NCBI GenBank assembly: GCA_039944535.1
Contig: JBDUYP010000001.1
Span: 682,001-746,000, forward strand
DNA: 64,000 bases
From: JAMZMI01 sp039944535
GTDB taxonomy: Bacteria > Bacteroidota > Bacteroidia > Cytophagales > Cyclobacteriaceae
Direction: 5' to 3'
In this document: in pieces, positions 20,385 through 30,200 of the stretch
How positions within the stretch are numbered: position 1 is the stretch's first letter
Layout: each line of letters starts with the position of its first letter
Made by a program: the position numbers and the translations under genes
The notes under the pieces: model-generated
What the model saw: only the letters and a program-made list of their open reading frames with translations
Told to the model about the DNA's origin: nothing
The model's database searches: none

Positions 20385-20423
20385 GTTCATTCGCCACAGG
20401 ATCCGGTTCGTTTGCCACATTTA
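20385..20423 (+). promoter_or_regulatory. Second copy of the paired direct repeat, candidate LytTR operator
   Basis: ATTCGCCACA (20389-20398) and GTTTGCCACA (20410-20419) have a 21-bp period, separated by GGATCCGGTTC, closely matching 8776-8814. The match runs on through TTTATTAG and then stops abruptly. It lies about 60 bp before the small T9SS gene. Confidence 0.55.
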
Positions 20424-20479
20424 TTAGACTGGTTTAATGAGAATGACTGACTTTCATAGTCTAATAACTTGTTACTACC

Positions 20480-20956
20480 ATGAGCAAACGCTATTATTTA
20501 ATCCCATTTATTTTCCTTCCGCTCTTACTGAGCGGTCAGGATTTGGATCAAAAAACGCTGGCCGTTGCAAGCGGATTTGGAGAAAATTCTGGTTCTAAAA
20601 TCAACTGGACAGTTGGACAGATGGTTTCCATAACTTTTGTTGGAGGGAGTGGGCAACTCGTATCTGGTATCTACCAGCCTATTGAGGTGGTAGGTGCATT
20701 GTCCAATTTTCAGGAACTCAATCCTAATATTGAAATTTTCCCTAATCCAACCGTCAATGAAATCAACATCCGGTCGATGCAGGAAGGAAGCCTTGCGGCC
20801 AGTCTGTATGATTTGAAAGGACAGGAAGTATTCAATAAGCGAGACTTGGATGCAGGACAATCCAGCTTAGATGTATCAGCGCTGGCCAATGGAGTTTACT
20901 TCCTTAATATCCAATACATGGGTAAGGTCTATCAATTTAAAATTTCTAAAAAATAA
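20480..20956 (+). CDS. Small T9SS-sorted secreted protein
   Basis: 158 residues. A signal peptide (about 1-19, ending LLSGQ) is followed by about 60 residues of a beta-rich domain often found alone before T9SS tails in Bacteroidota (VASGFGENSGSKINWTVGQ, ending SGIYQPIEV). Residues 83-158 are a full type A T9SS sorting tail: IEIFPNPTVNEINI, ASLYDLKGQEV, LANGVYFLNI. It has almost no room for a catalytic domain, so a structural or accessory surface role is likely but unproven. It is followed after 10 bases by the tail-fibre-like gene, forming an operon behind the paired repeat. Confidence 0.8.
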   Translation: MSKRYYLIPFIFLPLLLSGQDLDQKTLAVASGFGENSGSKINWTVGQMVSITFVGGSGQLVSGIYQPIEVVGALSNFQELNPNIEIFPNPTVNEINIRSMQEGSLAASLYDLKGQEVFNKRDLDAGQSSLDVSALANGVYFLNIQYMGKVYQFKISKK

Positions 20957-20966
20957 CCGCCTAATC

Positions 20967-23900
20967 ATGAAAAAATTTATACTACTTAATCTGGTCTTAC
21001 TAGGACTTATAACAATCGCACAGGGTCAATCACCGCTAAATTTTGATTATCAGGGAGTGCTGAGGGATGCCACGGGTGACGCCATGGCCAATCAGTCGCT
21101 CACGTTGCAATTTTCACTTTTGCAAGGGTCGGCCAGTGGTTCGGCTGTCTATCAGGAAACACATACAACTTCATCCAATGAATTTGGCCTTATTCATGCC
21201 AAAATTGGAGCTGGATCCGCTGTTTCCGGCACCATGTCGGCCATTGACTGGGCCTTAGGGCCCTACTTTGTTAAAGTTGAAGTAGACCTTGGAAGTGGTT
21301 TAGAAGACTTTGGTACTTCTGAACTATCATCGGTTCCTTATGCATTATATGGAGAAGATGCCGATGCGGATCCTGCCAATGAGATTCAAACCCTCAGTTT
21401 ATCAGGAAGTGAATTAAGCATTAGTGACGGAAATATGGTTGATCTTATGTCCGTAGTTACGGTTACGGACGATCAGGCATTGTCCCTAACAGGAAACATC
21501 CTTACACTAGAAAATGGCGGTACTGTTGACCTTTCTTCATTTTTGGATGATACGGATACTAAACTGACTGAAGCAGAAGTAGATGCTTTTGCGGATAACA
21601 ACGGGTACTTAACAGCTGAAACGGATGACCAGGCTATTTCATTGGTTGGAAACATCCTAACACTTGAAGATGGTGGTACAGTTGACCTTTCTGCATTTTT
21701 GGATGATACCGACACAAAATTGACCGAAGCAGAAGTAGATGCTTTTGTAGATAACAATGGATACTTAACAGCTGAGACGGATGACCAAGCTATTTCATTG
21801 GTTGGAAACATCCTAACACTTGAAGATGGTGGGACAGTTGATCTTTCTGCGTTTTTAGATGATACCGACACAAAATTAACCGAAGCAGAAGTAGATGCTT
21901 TTGCAGATAACAACGGTTATTTAATGGCAGAAACGGATGATCAAGCCTTGACGCTTACAGGCAACACCTTGGAGATAGAAGATGGCGGAACCGTTGATTT
22001 GGCGCCCTTCATGGATAATACGGATGCGCAGGATCTGCATTTAAACGCAGACATTCTTTCCCTTACAAATGATGCGACAACTATTGACCTAAGCCCTTAC
22101 CTTGATAATACAGATGAGCAGAGCCTATCCAACGTGTTGAGCAATGGAGCGGATGCCGAAGCTATGGCCATATCCAATCTAGCCGACCCAACCGACGAAC
22201 AGGATGCGGCCACCAAAAATTATGTTGATGGTGAAATAGAATTGGTGAATGACCAGCTCAATAAACTTATAAATGAAAGTGGGGAATTTGTTGTAAAATC
22301 TGATGGGGATTTGGTGGTTGATGTAGACCAACCAACCGGTTCTAACGGCGCAGGGGATGTAAATGGTCAATCATTCACACCAAATCAGAGCGGAACCCTT
22401 GGTCGGATAGATTATAAAATAAGCCTGGGTTCATTTGATGCGCCAAGCATGGTTACCATTACATTTTATCAGGGAAACGGGTTTGAGGGAGAGGTGATCT
22501 CCACGGAGGAAATTACACCCGAAATGGATGGGGATATCGTGATACTGAACCTAAACGACGGTGTTAAACTGACTGCCAATCAACAGGTGACTTTTGAGTT
22601 GGAGTATGTAGAAGGAGAAACAGTGGTGGGAAGCCATAATATAGCTTATGAAGTTGCAAATGATGTCTATGCAGGAGGAAACTTGTATAGAGGAAGCACT
22701 ATTCGGGAGTTTCAAGATATGGTATTTACAACTTATATAGCCGAATTGGAACCAACATTAGCAGTAACTGATAGTTCAGTAGGCATAGGTACCGAAAACC
22801 CAGACCAAAGTGCGGCTCTAGACATTTCCTCAACGGAAAAAGGCTTGCTAATCCCACGAATGACAACAGCTCAACGTGACGCAATAGCTGAACCTGCAAC
22901 TGGCCTGTTGATTTATAACCTTGATACAAAGCAGGTGCAAAATTTTGATGGAAGCGCTTGGGTAGGCGAGTCAAGCCCGGGAGCAGGATTTGAGGTATCA
23001 AACGATCCGGACGAAGTATTGGATATTGATATTCTGACCGCCACAAGCGGAGGAGTGAACTCTGATATTGGTCAATCCTTCATACCTACAATCACTGGTA
23101 ACCTTAGTCAACTGGATGTTCTGGCATACGAATATGATACTCCTGTGAACATTACTTTGAGAGTTTATGAAGGTGAGCAATACACGGGAGCTGTTTTGGT
23201 TACCGAAACGTTCGCGCTCAACGCCACAGGTGTCACCGTCATGCAGTTTCAAAATCCTCCCGCCTTGGTAGCTGGCAGTGTGTATACGTTTAGAATGGAA
23301 GTTCAGGCTGGTGAAGCTGCCAGATTTGGATTAGAATCTGATACGCATGCAGGTGGAGTTAGGTACTCCAGTGGAACGGCTTATGCCGCAACCGATGTTT
23401 CCTTCCGAACCTATATGAGCGAGAAGCAGTCAATTGGCCTTTTCGTCAGTGATGATTACGCCGTGGGAATAGGTACCAATACTCCTGACCCAAGTGCTGC
23501 ACTTGATATGGGTTCCGCAAGTGGAGGTGTTTTGCTTCCGCGCATGACTACTGCTCAAAGAGACGCTATTCCTTCTCCTAAGGGTGGGCTAATGATTTAT
23601 AATACGGAAACCAATCGTTTTCAGGGTTATGTGGAAGCTGCAGGTACTATAGACGTTGATAATTTGACTGATGGCAATTCCAATGTGCTACAGAATTTTG
23701 GCAATTCGTTCACAATTAATACTACCGGAAACCTATATGCACTCAAATTGGTGGTAAATAACCTCCTTGGTGGCGTGGATGTGCCAATGACGATTAGGAT
23801 TTTGGAAGACGCAGGGGCCTCTGGTACAGAGCTAGCCAGTGAAGAGTTTGTAGTATCCACTACAGGACCGACCACTTTTCAGTTTGATACCGAAATACCA

Positions 23901-24083
23901 GTTACTTCGGGTAGTGTATATACCTTCTTTATAGAAGGTGATACCAACGTGCAATTTGATTCTGGTCAGGATAACTATGCTGGAGGTGCAAAGTATTCTA
24001 ATGAGGGCTGGGGTGCTGGCGGAGATTGGACCTTTGGTGTCTATGTATCCACGGGCGATAGCGGTTGGGTGGATTTACATTAA
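20967..24083 (+). CDS. Tail-fibre-like secreted repeat protein
   Basis: 1038 residues from the ATG at 20967. The reading frame extends 32 codons further upstream, but that part lies inside the previous gene, whereas MKKFILLNLVLLGLITIAQGQ is a clean signal peptide. Residues 22-130 are the FDYQGVLRDATGDAM domain typical of Bacteroidota surface proteins. Residues 165-380 hold three 52-residue repeats with LxEAEVDAFADNNGYL plus diverged copies, as in phage tail fibres. Two VGIGTxxP/LLIPRMTTAQRDAI segments (about 605-660 and 830-890) alternate with jelly-roll-like domains (SFIPTITGNL). No T9SS tail is visible; it ends SGWVDLH. It may be an adhesive fibre partner of the neighbouring T9SS proteins. 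Confidence 0.8.
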   Translation: MKKFILLNLVLLGLITIAQGQSPLNFDYQGVLRDATGDAMANQSLTLQFSLLQGSASGSAVYQETHTTSSNEFGLIHAKIGAGSAVSGTMSAIDWALGPYFVKVEVDLGSGLEDFGTSELSSVPYALYGEDADADPANEIQTLSLSGSELSISDGNMVDLMSVVTVTDDQALSLTGNILTLENGGTVDLSSFLDDTDTKLTEAEVDAFADNNGYLTAETDDQAISLVGNILTLEDGGTVDLSAFLDDTDTKLTEAEVDAFVDNNGYLTAETDDQAISLVGNILTLEDGGTVDLSAFLDDTDTKLTEAEVDAFADNNGYLMAETDDQALTLTGNTLEIEDGGTVDLAPFMDNTDAQDLHLNADILSLTNDATTIDLSPYLDNTDEQSLSNVLSNGADAEAMAISNLADPTDEQDAATKNYVDGEIELVNDQLNKLINESGEFVVKSDGDLVVDVDQPTGSNGAGDVNGQSFTPNQSGTLGRIDYKISLGSFDAPSMVTITFYQGNGFEGEVISTEEITPEMDGDIVILNLNDGVKLTANQQVTFELEYVEGETVVGSHNIAYEVANDVYAGGNLYRGSTIREFQDMVFTTYIAELEPTLAVTDSSVGIGTENPDQSAALDISSTEKGLLIPRMTTAQRDAIAEPATGLLIYNLDTKQVQNFDGSAWVGESSPGAGFEVSNDPDEVLDIDILTATSGGVNSDIGQSFIPTITGNLSQLDVLAYEYDTPVNITLRVYEGEQYTGAVLVTETFALNATGVTVMQFQNPPALVAGSVYTFRMEVQAGEAARFGLESDTHAGGVRYSSGTAYAATDVSFRTYMSEKQSIGLFVSDDYAVGIGTNTPDPSAALDMGSASGGVLLPRMTTAQRDAIPSPKGGLMIYNTETNRFQGYVEAAGTIDVDNLTDGNSNVLQNFGNSFTINTTGNLYALKLVVNNLLGGVDVPMTIRILEDAGASGTELASEEFVVSTTGPTTFQFDTEIPVTSGSVYTFFIEGDTNVQFDSGQDNYAGGAKYSNEGWGAGGDWTFGVYVSTGDSGWVDLH
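21468..21935 (+). repeat. 156-bp (52-codon) tandem repeats
   Basis: Units start at 21468, 21624 and 21780, with a diverged continuation from 21936. Units two and three are nearly identical at the DNA level. Each encodes a segment ending LTEAEVDAF plus NNGYL. Confidence 0.9.
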
Positions 24084-24120
24084 ACTCAATTAAAACGAAT
24101 TAGTGTTCACCACAACCTGA

Positions 24121-24150
24121 AACCGGCCAACCTGTTTGGCTGGTTTTATT
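24121..24150 (+). terminator. Intrinsic terminator after the fibre-like gene
   Basis: AACCGGCCAA (24121-24130), loop CCTGT, TTGGCTGGTT (24136-24145), then TTATTT. It separates the surface-protein operon from the sensor kinases. Confidence 0.8.
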
Positions 24151-24163
24151 TAATTTAGAATTT

Positions 24164-27100
24164 ATGCGAATAATCACCTGCCTAATATTTCTTTGCATCT
24201 TTTCTTTCAAGGTTTGTGGTCAGCAGCCGCTGATAATTAACAAAGAAGGTTTACCGCCTATGACTTTTTATACAGGAGAGGATTATGGGGGGTATGATGG
24301 TGTTTGGGATATTATTCAGAATGATGCAGGATTGATCTATATAGGCACTACTTCGGGCCTCTATGAGTTTGACGGCAGTGAATGGAGAAAGGTAATAGAA
24401 AATGGAACCATGACCCCTCGCATGTTTGCGAAAGCAGATGGAGGCAGGATATATGTGGCCGGTCATAACATGATTGGGTACCTGGCTCCAAACAGTCAAG
24501 GAAAAATGGGATTTGAATCTCTTGCCAATATGATTCCCGATGACACAGAAGTTGGTATTCAGGAATATGTTTGGGTATCAAAAGGGAAAGTGTTTTTTAC
24601 GGGGTTGAATGCAATGTTCGTCTATGATGAGGCTACCGGAACTATGCAGGCATTTAGAGGAGAAAGGATGTACCCTTCTTTTCTCTTCAATGATGACCTT
24701 TTTGTCATGACCAAGGATTATGGCATGCATATGTATACAAATGACACCTTGGTTAAGGCTCCTCATAGCGATTATTTCAGTGGTGCCAGACTTTCTGAAA
24801 TTATTCAATTTGATAACGGAAGTGCTGTTGGAATTTCCCGAAACCACGATTTTCACATCTACAATAAAGACACGGCGTATGTTGCGCCCTTTTTCAAGGA
24901 TCAGGATCTGCTCGATAAAAGTGCTTACAAGATTTTCAGGTTATCTGATCGCTACAATGCCATTTCTTACCTTAAAGGTGGGTTATTGATAACCGATAAA
25001 GACTGGAATCCAGTTCTGCATTTTGATGAATCAACGGGTGTTGGCAAGGAGGTTCATCGTGTATTCTTGGATAAGGAAAATAACTTATGGATGGGCACGG
25101 CCAATGGTGTCGCAGTGGCTGAGCTGGGTGCTTCATACTCCTTACTGGATCAGCGGTCTGGTATTTCGGGTTATGTAGGAGATATGGGTCAAACATCCAC
25201 CCATGTTTACCTGACAACCACATCTGGGGTTTTTCAAAAGGCACTTTCAAAATCTGGTAAAGTAGAGACTCATTTTGAACTGATTAAAAACTCAGATATC
25301 TACAATGATGATGTGGTGATCAAAGGTGATGCGGCTTTGATAAGGGCTTATGAGTCAATAGGTCAGATACGAAATGGAAGCCTATATGAAAAGTTGTTTA
25401 AGGGGGCGAGTAATTATTCTGAGATAGCGTTATTCGAAGATACTTCATGGGCGTTGAGTATTGGCAATAGCGGACATAATCTACAGGTTTTTACGGTGGA
25501 AGGAAGTGAGTGGAAATTATCTCACAGTATCGATAATGAGACATTACCTAAAATCATTAATAACCTGAGATTTGATCATGGACGAGATGTTTTTTGGGGT
25601 TCTAATGGAGAGATTTTTTTTAGTTTTTCTCTGTCAGAAAACAAGCGGAGTATTGTCAATTACAGAACCTATGATGATCAGGATGGTCTTCCCGAAGGGT
25701 CATATACATATGTGCAGAGCCTTGGTGAGGAAGTGATTTTTGCAACAGCGGACGGAGCTTATTTTTATAATGACACTCTCGGTAAATTTGAAAAACCGGG
25801 AAAACTGCAGGGTTACTTTGATAATCTGGGCCTTTATAAAATTGTGCAAGAGAGCGATTCTGTATTTGTTTATAGTTCCTATGAGGGTGAAATGGGTAAG
25901 ATGATTTTAGCGCATGATGATTCAGTTCATTTTCGGCCTTACAAAGTAAGAAACCTGCTTCCAGCCAATGCACTCCCTCTTATGAGCATATCCGGTAAGG
26001 GTGACTTTTTTGGGGGATCAAAATATCTCGGGTTTATTCAGGATGGAAAAGAAGAGGTACTTAATTTTCATTTCACACCACTGATTAGGCAGTTTGATCT
26101 CACTGCAGGTACGGATACCACAGTTTTTATGGGTGTTTTCACCGACAGAGATAGTACATATGGGTTTAATCAGAAAACCCCCTTACACCTTGAACCTTTT
26201 CAAAATTCGGTACGCATTTCCTATTCCATGCCGTATTACCGACATCCTGAAAAAAGAGACTATCAATATCAGTTGGTAGGTTTCGAAGATGCTTGGTCAG
26301 AGTGGACGGACAAAACAGAAAAAGAATACACCAATCTGCCTCCGGGAGAATATGCTTTTCAGGTCAAAGCCAGAAATGGATTTTTAACAGAGAGTGAAGT
26401 AGGCACGTTTGCCTTTGTCATCGAAACCCCATGGCACCAAACCTTGTGGATGTATGGAGTTTATTTATTGCTTTTAGTCGGTCTGGTCTATTTAATTGTT
26501 GATTGGAATTCTCAACGATTAAAAGAAGAAAACCTGAAACTAGAGGGAATTATAGAGGACAGAACGAAGGAGATCAGAGATCAAAAAGAGATCATTGAGA
26601 AGGCGCTGGTAGAACGAGAATCTCTGCTCAAAGAGATCCACCATCGGGTAAAAAACAATCTGCAGATCATAGCCAGCTTGCTGTACCTTCAGTCAGGAAA
26701 ATTTGAAAACGAAGACTTCAAAAAGGTTTTAGAAGAAGGCCAGGGCAGGGTGCGGTCTATGGCGCTGATTCATCAGAAGCTGTATGAAAATGACGATCTC
26801 AAGAGCATTCCTTTTGGGGAATACCTCACAGAATTGCTCTCCGAAATCAAAGCTTCGTTTGGTCATGCGATGGAGAAAGTGAAGCTGGATATTCAGGCGG
26901 ACGATGTGCAGTTTGATGTGGAAACAGCTGTGCCTCTGGGATTGATCGTAAACGAGCTGGCCACAAATGCCTTCAAATATGCTTTTGATGGGTTGGATCA
27001 GGGTAGTTTTTCTATCGCCTTGACCAAAGAAGGAGAGTATTTTGTGCTAAGTGTTTCTGACAATGGTAAGGGTATTCCATCAGGAATAGATATAAAGAAA

Positions 27101-27211
27101 ACCAGATCCCTTGGCTTGAGGTTGGTTAAAATGCTGAGTGTGCAGCTGGAGGCGGAGTATGCTTTCGAATCGCAAGAGGGGACTCACTTTACCATGAAAT
27201 TTGCCGCTTAA
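24164..27211 (+). CDS. Reg_prop/Y_Y_Y sensor histidine kinase (HisKA_2 type), first copy
   Basis: 1015 residues. A signal peptide (1-19, ending VCGQ) leads a large periplasmic sensor of two-component-propeller repeats (WDIIQNDAGLIYIGTTSGLYEF; FLDKENNLWMGTANGV). A Y_Y_Y domain follows (YQYQLVGFEDAWSEW to NLPPGEYAFQVKARN, about residues 700-755). One membrane helix lies at about 760-782, then a coiled coil, then a HisKA_2 phosphoacceptor (EIHHRVKNNLQII, about 825) and HATPase_c (NELATNAFKYAF; DNGKGIP). It has no fused receiver, unlike hybrid two-component systems of polysaccharide loci. Its kinase core is almost identical at the DNA level to the next gene. It probably signals to the LytTR regulator at 30230. 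Confidence 0.9.
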   Translation: MRIITCLIFLCIFSFKVCGQQPLIINKEGLPPMTFYTGEDYGGYDGVWDIIQNDAGLIYIGTTSGLYEFDGSEWRKVIENGTMTPRMFAKADGGRIYVAGHNMIGYLAPNSQGKMGFESLANMIPDDTEVGIQEYVWVSKGKVFFTGLNAMFVYDEATGTMQAFRGERMYPSFLFNDDLFVMTKDYGMHMYTNDTLVKAPHSDYFSGARLSEIIQFDNGSAVGISRNHDFHIYNKDTAYVAPFFKDQDLLDKSAYKIFRLSDRYNAISYLKGGLLITDKDWNPVLHFDESTGVGKEVHRVFLDKENNLWMGTANGVAVAELGASYSLLDQRSGISGYVGDMGQTSTHVYLTTTSGVFQKALSKSGKVETHFELIKNSDIYNDDVVIKGDAALIRAYESIGQIRNGSLYEKLFKGASNYSEIALFEDTSWALSIGNSGHNLQVFTVEGSEWKLSHSIDNETLPKIINNLRFDHGRDVFWGSNGEIFFSFSLSENKRSIVNYRTYDDQDGLPEGSYTYVQSLGEEVIFATADGAYFYNDTLGKFEKPGKLQGYFDNLGLYKIVQESDSVFVYSSYEGEMGKMILAHDDSVHFRPYKVRNLLPANALPLMSISGKGDFFGGSKYLGFIQDGKEEVLNFHFTPLIRQFDLTAGTDTTVFMGVFTDRDSTYGFNQKTPLHLEPFQNSVRISYSMPYYRHPEKRDYQYQLVGFEDAWSEWTDKTEKEYTNLPPGEYAFQVKARNGFLTESEVGTFAFVIETPWHQTLWMYGVYLLLLVGLVYLIVDWNSQRLKEENLKLEGIIEDRTKEIRDQKEIIEKALVERESLLKEIHHRVKNNLQIIASLLYLQSGKFENEDFKKVLEEGQGRVRSMALIHQKLYENDDLKSIPFGEYLTELLSEIKASFGHAMEKVKLDIQADDVQFDVETAVPLGLIVNELATNAFKYAFDGLDQGSFSIALTKEGEYFVLSVSDNGKGIPSGIDIKKTRSLGLRLVKMLSVQLEAEYAFESQEGTHFTMKFAA
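26612..26991 (+). repeat. 380-bp near-identical kinase-core tract, copy 1
   Basis: Matches 29631-30010 with about 11 mismatches by eye (about 97% identity), while the flanks fall to ordinary paralogue divergence. It covers the HisKA_2 domain and the N-box of HATPase_c. Confidence 0.9.
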
Positions 27212-27212
27212 T

Positions 27213-30200
27213 ATGGAGTTTAGATTGATTATATCAATTTTCGGGATTGCGATTACGTTGTTTTCTTTTGGGCAAAAAGAAGACCTTTCCATCAAAGAAG
27301 TAGGGATGCCATTCATAAGAAATTATGAAAGCCCTGAAACAGGTGGTCTCAATCAAAATTGGGCTGCCATAGAAGACTCACTTGGTGTCATGCACTTCGG
27401 CAATCAAATAGGCTTGCTCACTTTCGATGGAACTGACTGGGATTTGAAACAGCTTGAAAACAGAGAGGCAGTTGCTGCCTTGTGTGCAGATGATACAGGA
27501 ATGATTTTCTACGGAACAAATGCTGATTTCGGGTATTTTAAACCTGATAGTCTCGGCAATGTTCAGGTGGTGTCACTGGTGGAGCTTCTTCCACAAGATG
27601 CGCCCGTAGTGGGAAACATAGTCAATGTAGATATTATTGGAGATCAGGTTTTCTTTCATAGCCCTGAAGGCTTATACGTTTATTCTTCCACACTTGAAAC
27701 TGTAATCCCAATTTCGGAAAGGGGAATTTACAGACCGTTCGTATATAAAAACACTTACCATGTTTTCACTAAATCAGGTGTAAGCTATTATGAAGATGGG
27801 AGTTTACTTGATCTGGATATTTCCCCTGATATATCATTGAGCAGGTGCCACCCAATAGAAATCGATGGGCAACTAATCTTTTATCACCAGACTAAAAAAA
27901 GCTATTTATATGATCACCACAAGTTTATTCCTTTTGATCTGAAACTGGATGTATCACAGGGCGCATCCGTCCGCTTCGTTAAGTGCATTGGAGATTATTT
28001 TGTGGTGGGCACTAGCAATGTCGGACTGGAAGTTTTTGATAAGTCAGGAAGACGAATTTTGCAGCTAAACAATTCAACAGGTGTTTCCTCTAATAGTATT
28101 TATGACTTCTACATTGACCGTTTTAAGAACCTGTGGTTGATGCATGAAAATGGAATAAGCAAGGTGGAATGGCACTCTGCATATTCACTTATAGACAAGA
28201 GGTACGGTTTGAATTCACCGGCGCTGTATTCTGGAAAACACAGTGGTTATTATTATGTGACGACATACGACGGATACTACCGTGTCAGAGAAAATCTCTT
28301 GGGTCTGAAACCTTTTGAGCGCATCACAAGCGGTAAGCACACGCATTGGTTGATGCGTGAGGGCAAGGAGGATCACATGGTTGGACATGGAGGGGGTGTT
28401 TCGCAGTTGAAAGGTGATGAATTAGTTTCTATCCACAAAACTTCCTCTATCAGCTATGCCATCGCCTTTACGGAGGATGAACAGCATATGTTGGTAGGCA
28501 CGAAATATGACTTTTATGTGCTGAAAAAGCAAGGTTCTGACTGGGTGTTTCATTCGGAGATTAAAAATTTTCATCAATTCTGTGATTTTATTATCAACAT
28601 AGAGGGCAACCAATTTTGGATGTCAAATTCTGGTTCTGGCCTATGGAAGTTGGAACTCAATGAAGCAATGGATTCTCTACGGTACCAGTTTTATGATGAA
28701 TCTTCCGGGCTTCCGTCTATTTATAACAACCGCATCTTCGCATTTGATGATGATGTGATATTTGCCACTGCAGAGGGAGTTTATAATTATGACAAAGAAA
28801 ATGATCGGTTTGAGAAAAATGCTTCTTTTTCAAATCTGATGGAAGATGGTTGGGTGTTTAGGTTTATTCAGTCTCCAGAAGGAGACATATGGTTTGTGTA
28901 TGTGACAGATGGGGATAAGCGAGGGGTGCTGCACCCTACCGATTCTGGTTATAGAAAAGAATTTTTACCCTACCCAAAATTGGAAAAATACAGTAATCAC
29001 AACCTGAACCCAATAGACACCAGAAATACTCTGGTTTCAAGTCCTCCGCATGGGCTTTTGCACATTGACCCCAGCAGACCCTTTATCAATGATACGGAAT
29101 ATAAAGCCCTCATTACAGAGGTGAGAAGCCTAGTCAATGACTCTTTGGTCAATGGCACCTACTACAAGTCGGATGTAAAGCCCCGGTTTGAGTCGGATCA
29201 AACCGATTTCAGGTTTTCATTTTCAGCTACATGCTATGACGAACCGGAGAAGACACATTTTCAGTGGAGGCTCAAGGGGTACGAAAATAGCTGGTCGAGT
29301 ATCCAAAATACGAGGAGTAAAGATTATACCAATTTGGATTATGGGAAATATACATTTGAAGTGCGAGCCTCAAATGTTTATGGAAAGTTGAGTGAGGTGG
29401 CTCAGTACCATTTCACCATACGATCCCCATGGTACTTGCTATGGTGGGCTTGGGTTATATATGGCTTTCTTTTTGTTGGCTTTTTAGTGCTTTTGGTCAA
29501 AATCAATTCGCTGCGCCTAAGAAGAGAAAATGCACGTCTGGAAAAAACTATCAAGGAAAGAATCAAAGAAATTCAAGAACAAAAGACCATAATCACCGAG
29601 CAAGCTCAAGGACTTGAAAAATCTCTGAGAGAACGAGAATCTCTGCTCAAAGAGATCCACCATCGGGTAAAAAACAATCTGCAGATCATAGCCAGCTTGC
29701 TGTACCTTCAGTCTGGAAAATTTGAAAACGAAGACTTCAAAAAGGTTTTGGAAGAAGGCCAGGGCAGGGTGCGGTCTATGGCGCTGATTCATCAGAAGTT
29801 GTATGAAAATGATGACCTCAAGAGCATTCCTTTTGGGGAATACCTCACAGAATTGCTCTCCGAAATCAAAGCTTCGTTTGGTCATACGATGGAGAAAGTG
29901 AAGCTGGATATTCAGGCGGACGATGTGCAGTTCGATGTGGAAACTGCCGTACCTCTGGGATTGATTGTAAACGAGCTGGCCACAAATGCCTTCAAATATG
30001 CTTTTGATGGAATTGATGAAGGCACATTTTCTATTTCGCTTCGCAGGGAGCAGGATCAGTATGTGCTCAACATAGCTGACAATGGCAAAGGCATCCCGGA
30101 GGAGATCGACATCAAAAAGACCAGGTCGCTTGGCTTGCGACTTGTGAAAATGCTCAGTGTGCAGCTGGAAGGAGAATATGCCATAGAGGCACAGGATGGA

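Noticed and set aside
21473..21913. 146-codon minus-strand frame with repeated sequence
   Set aside because: Shadow of the 156-bp coding repeats on the plus strand.
24105..24114. GTTCACCACA before the first kinase gene as a third operator
   Set aside because: Only one half-site; bases 21 positions up- and downstream do not match.
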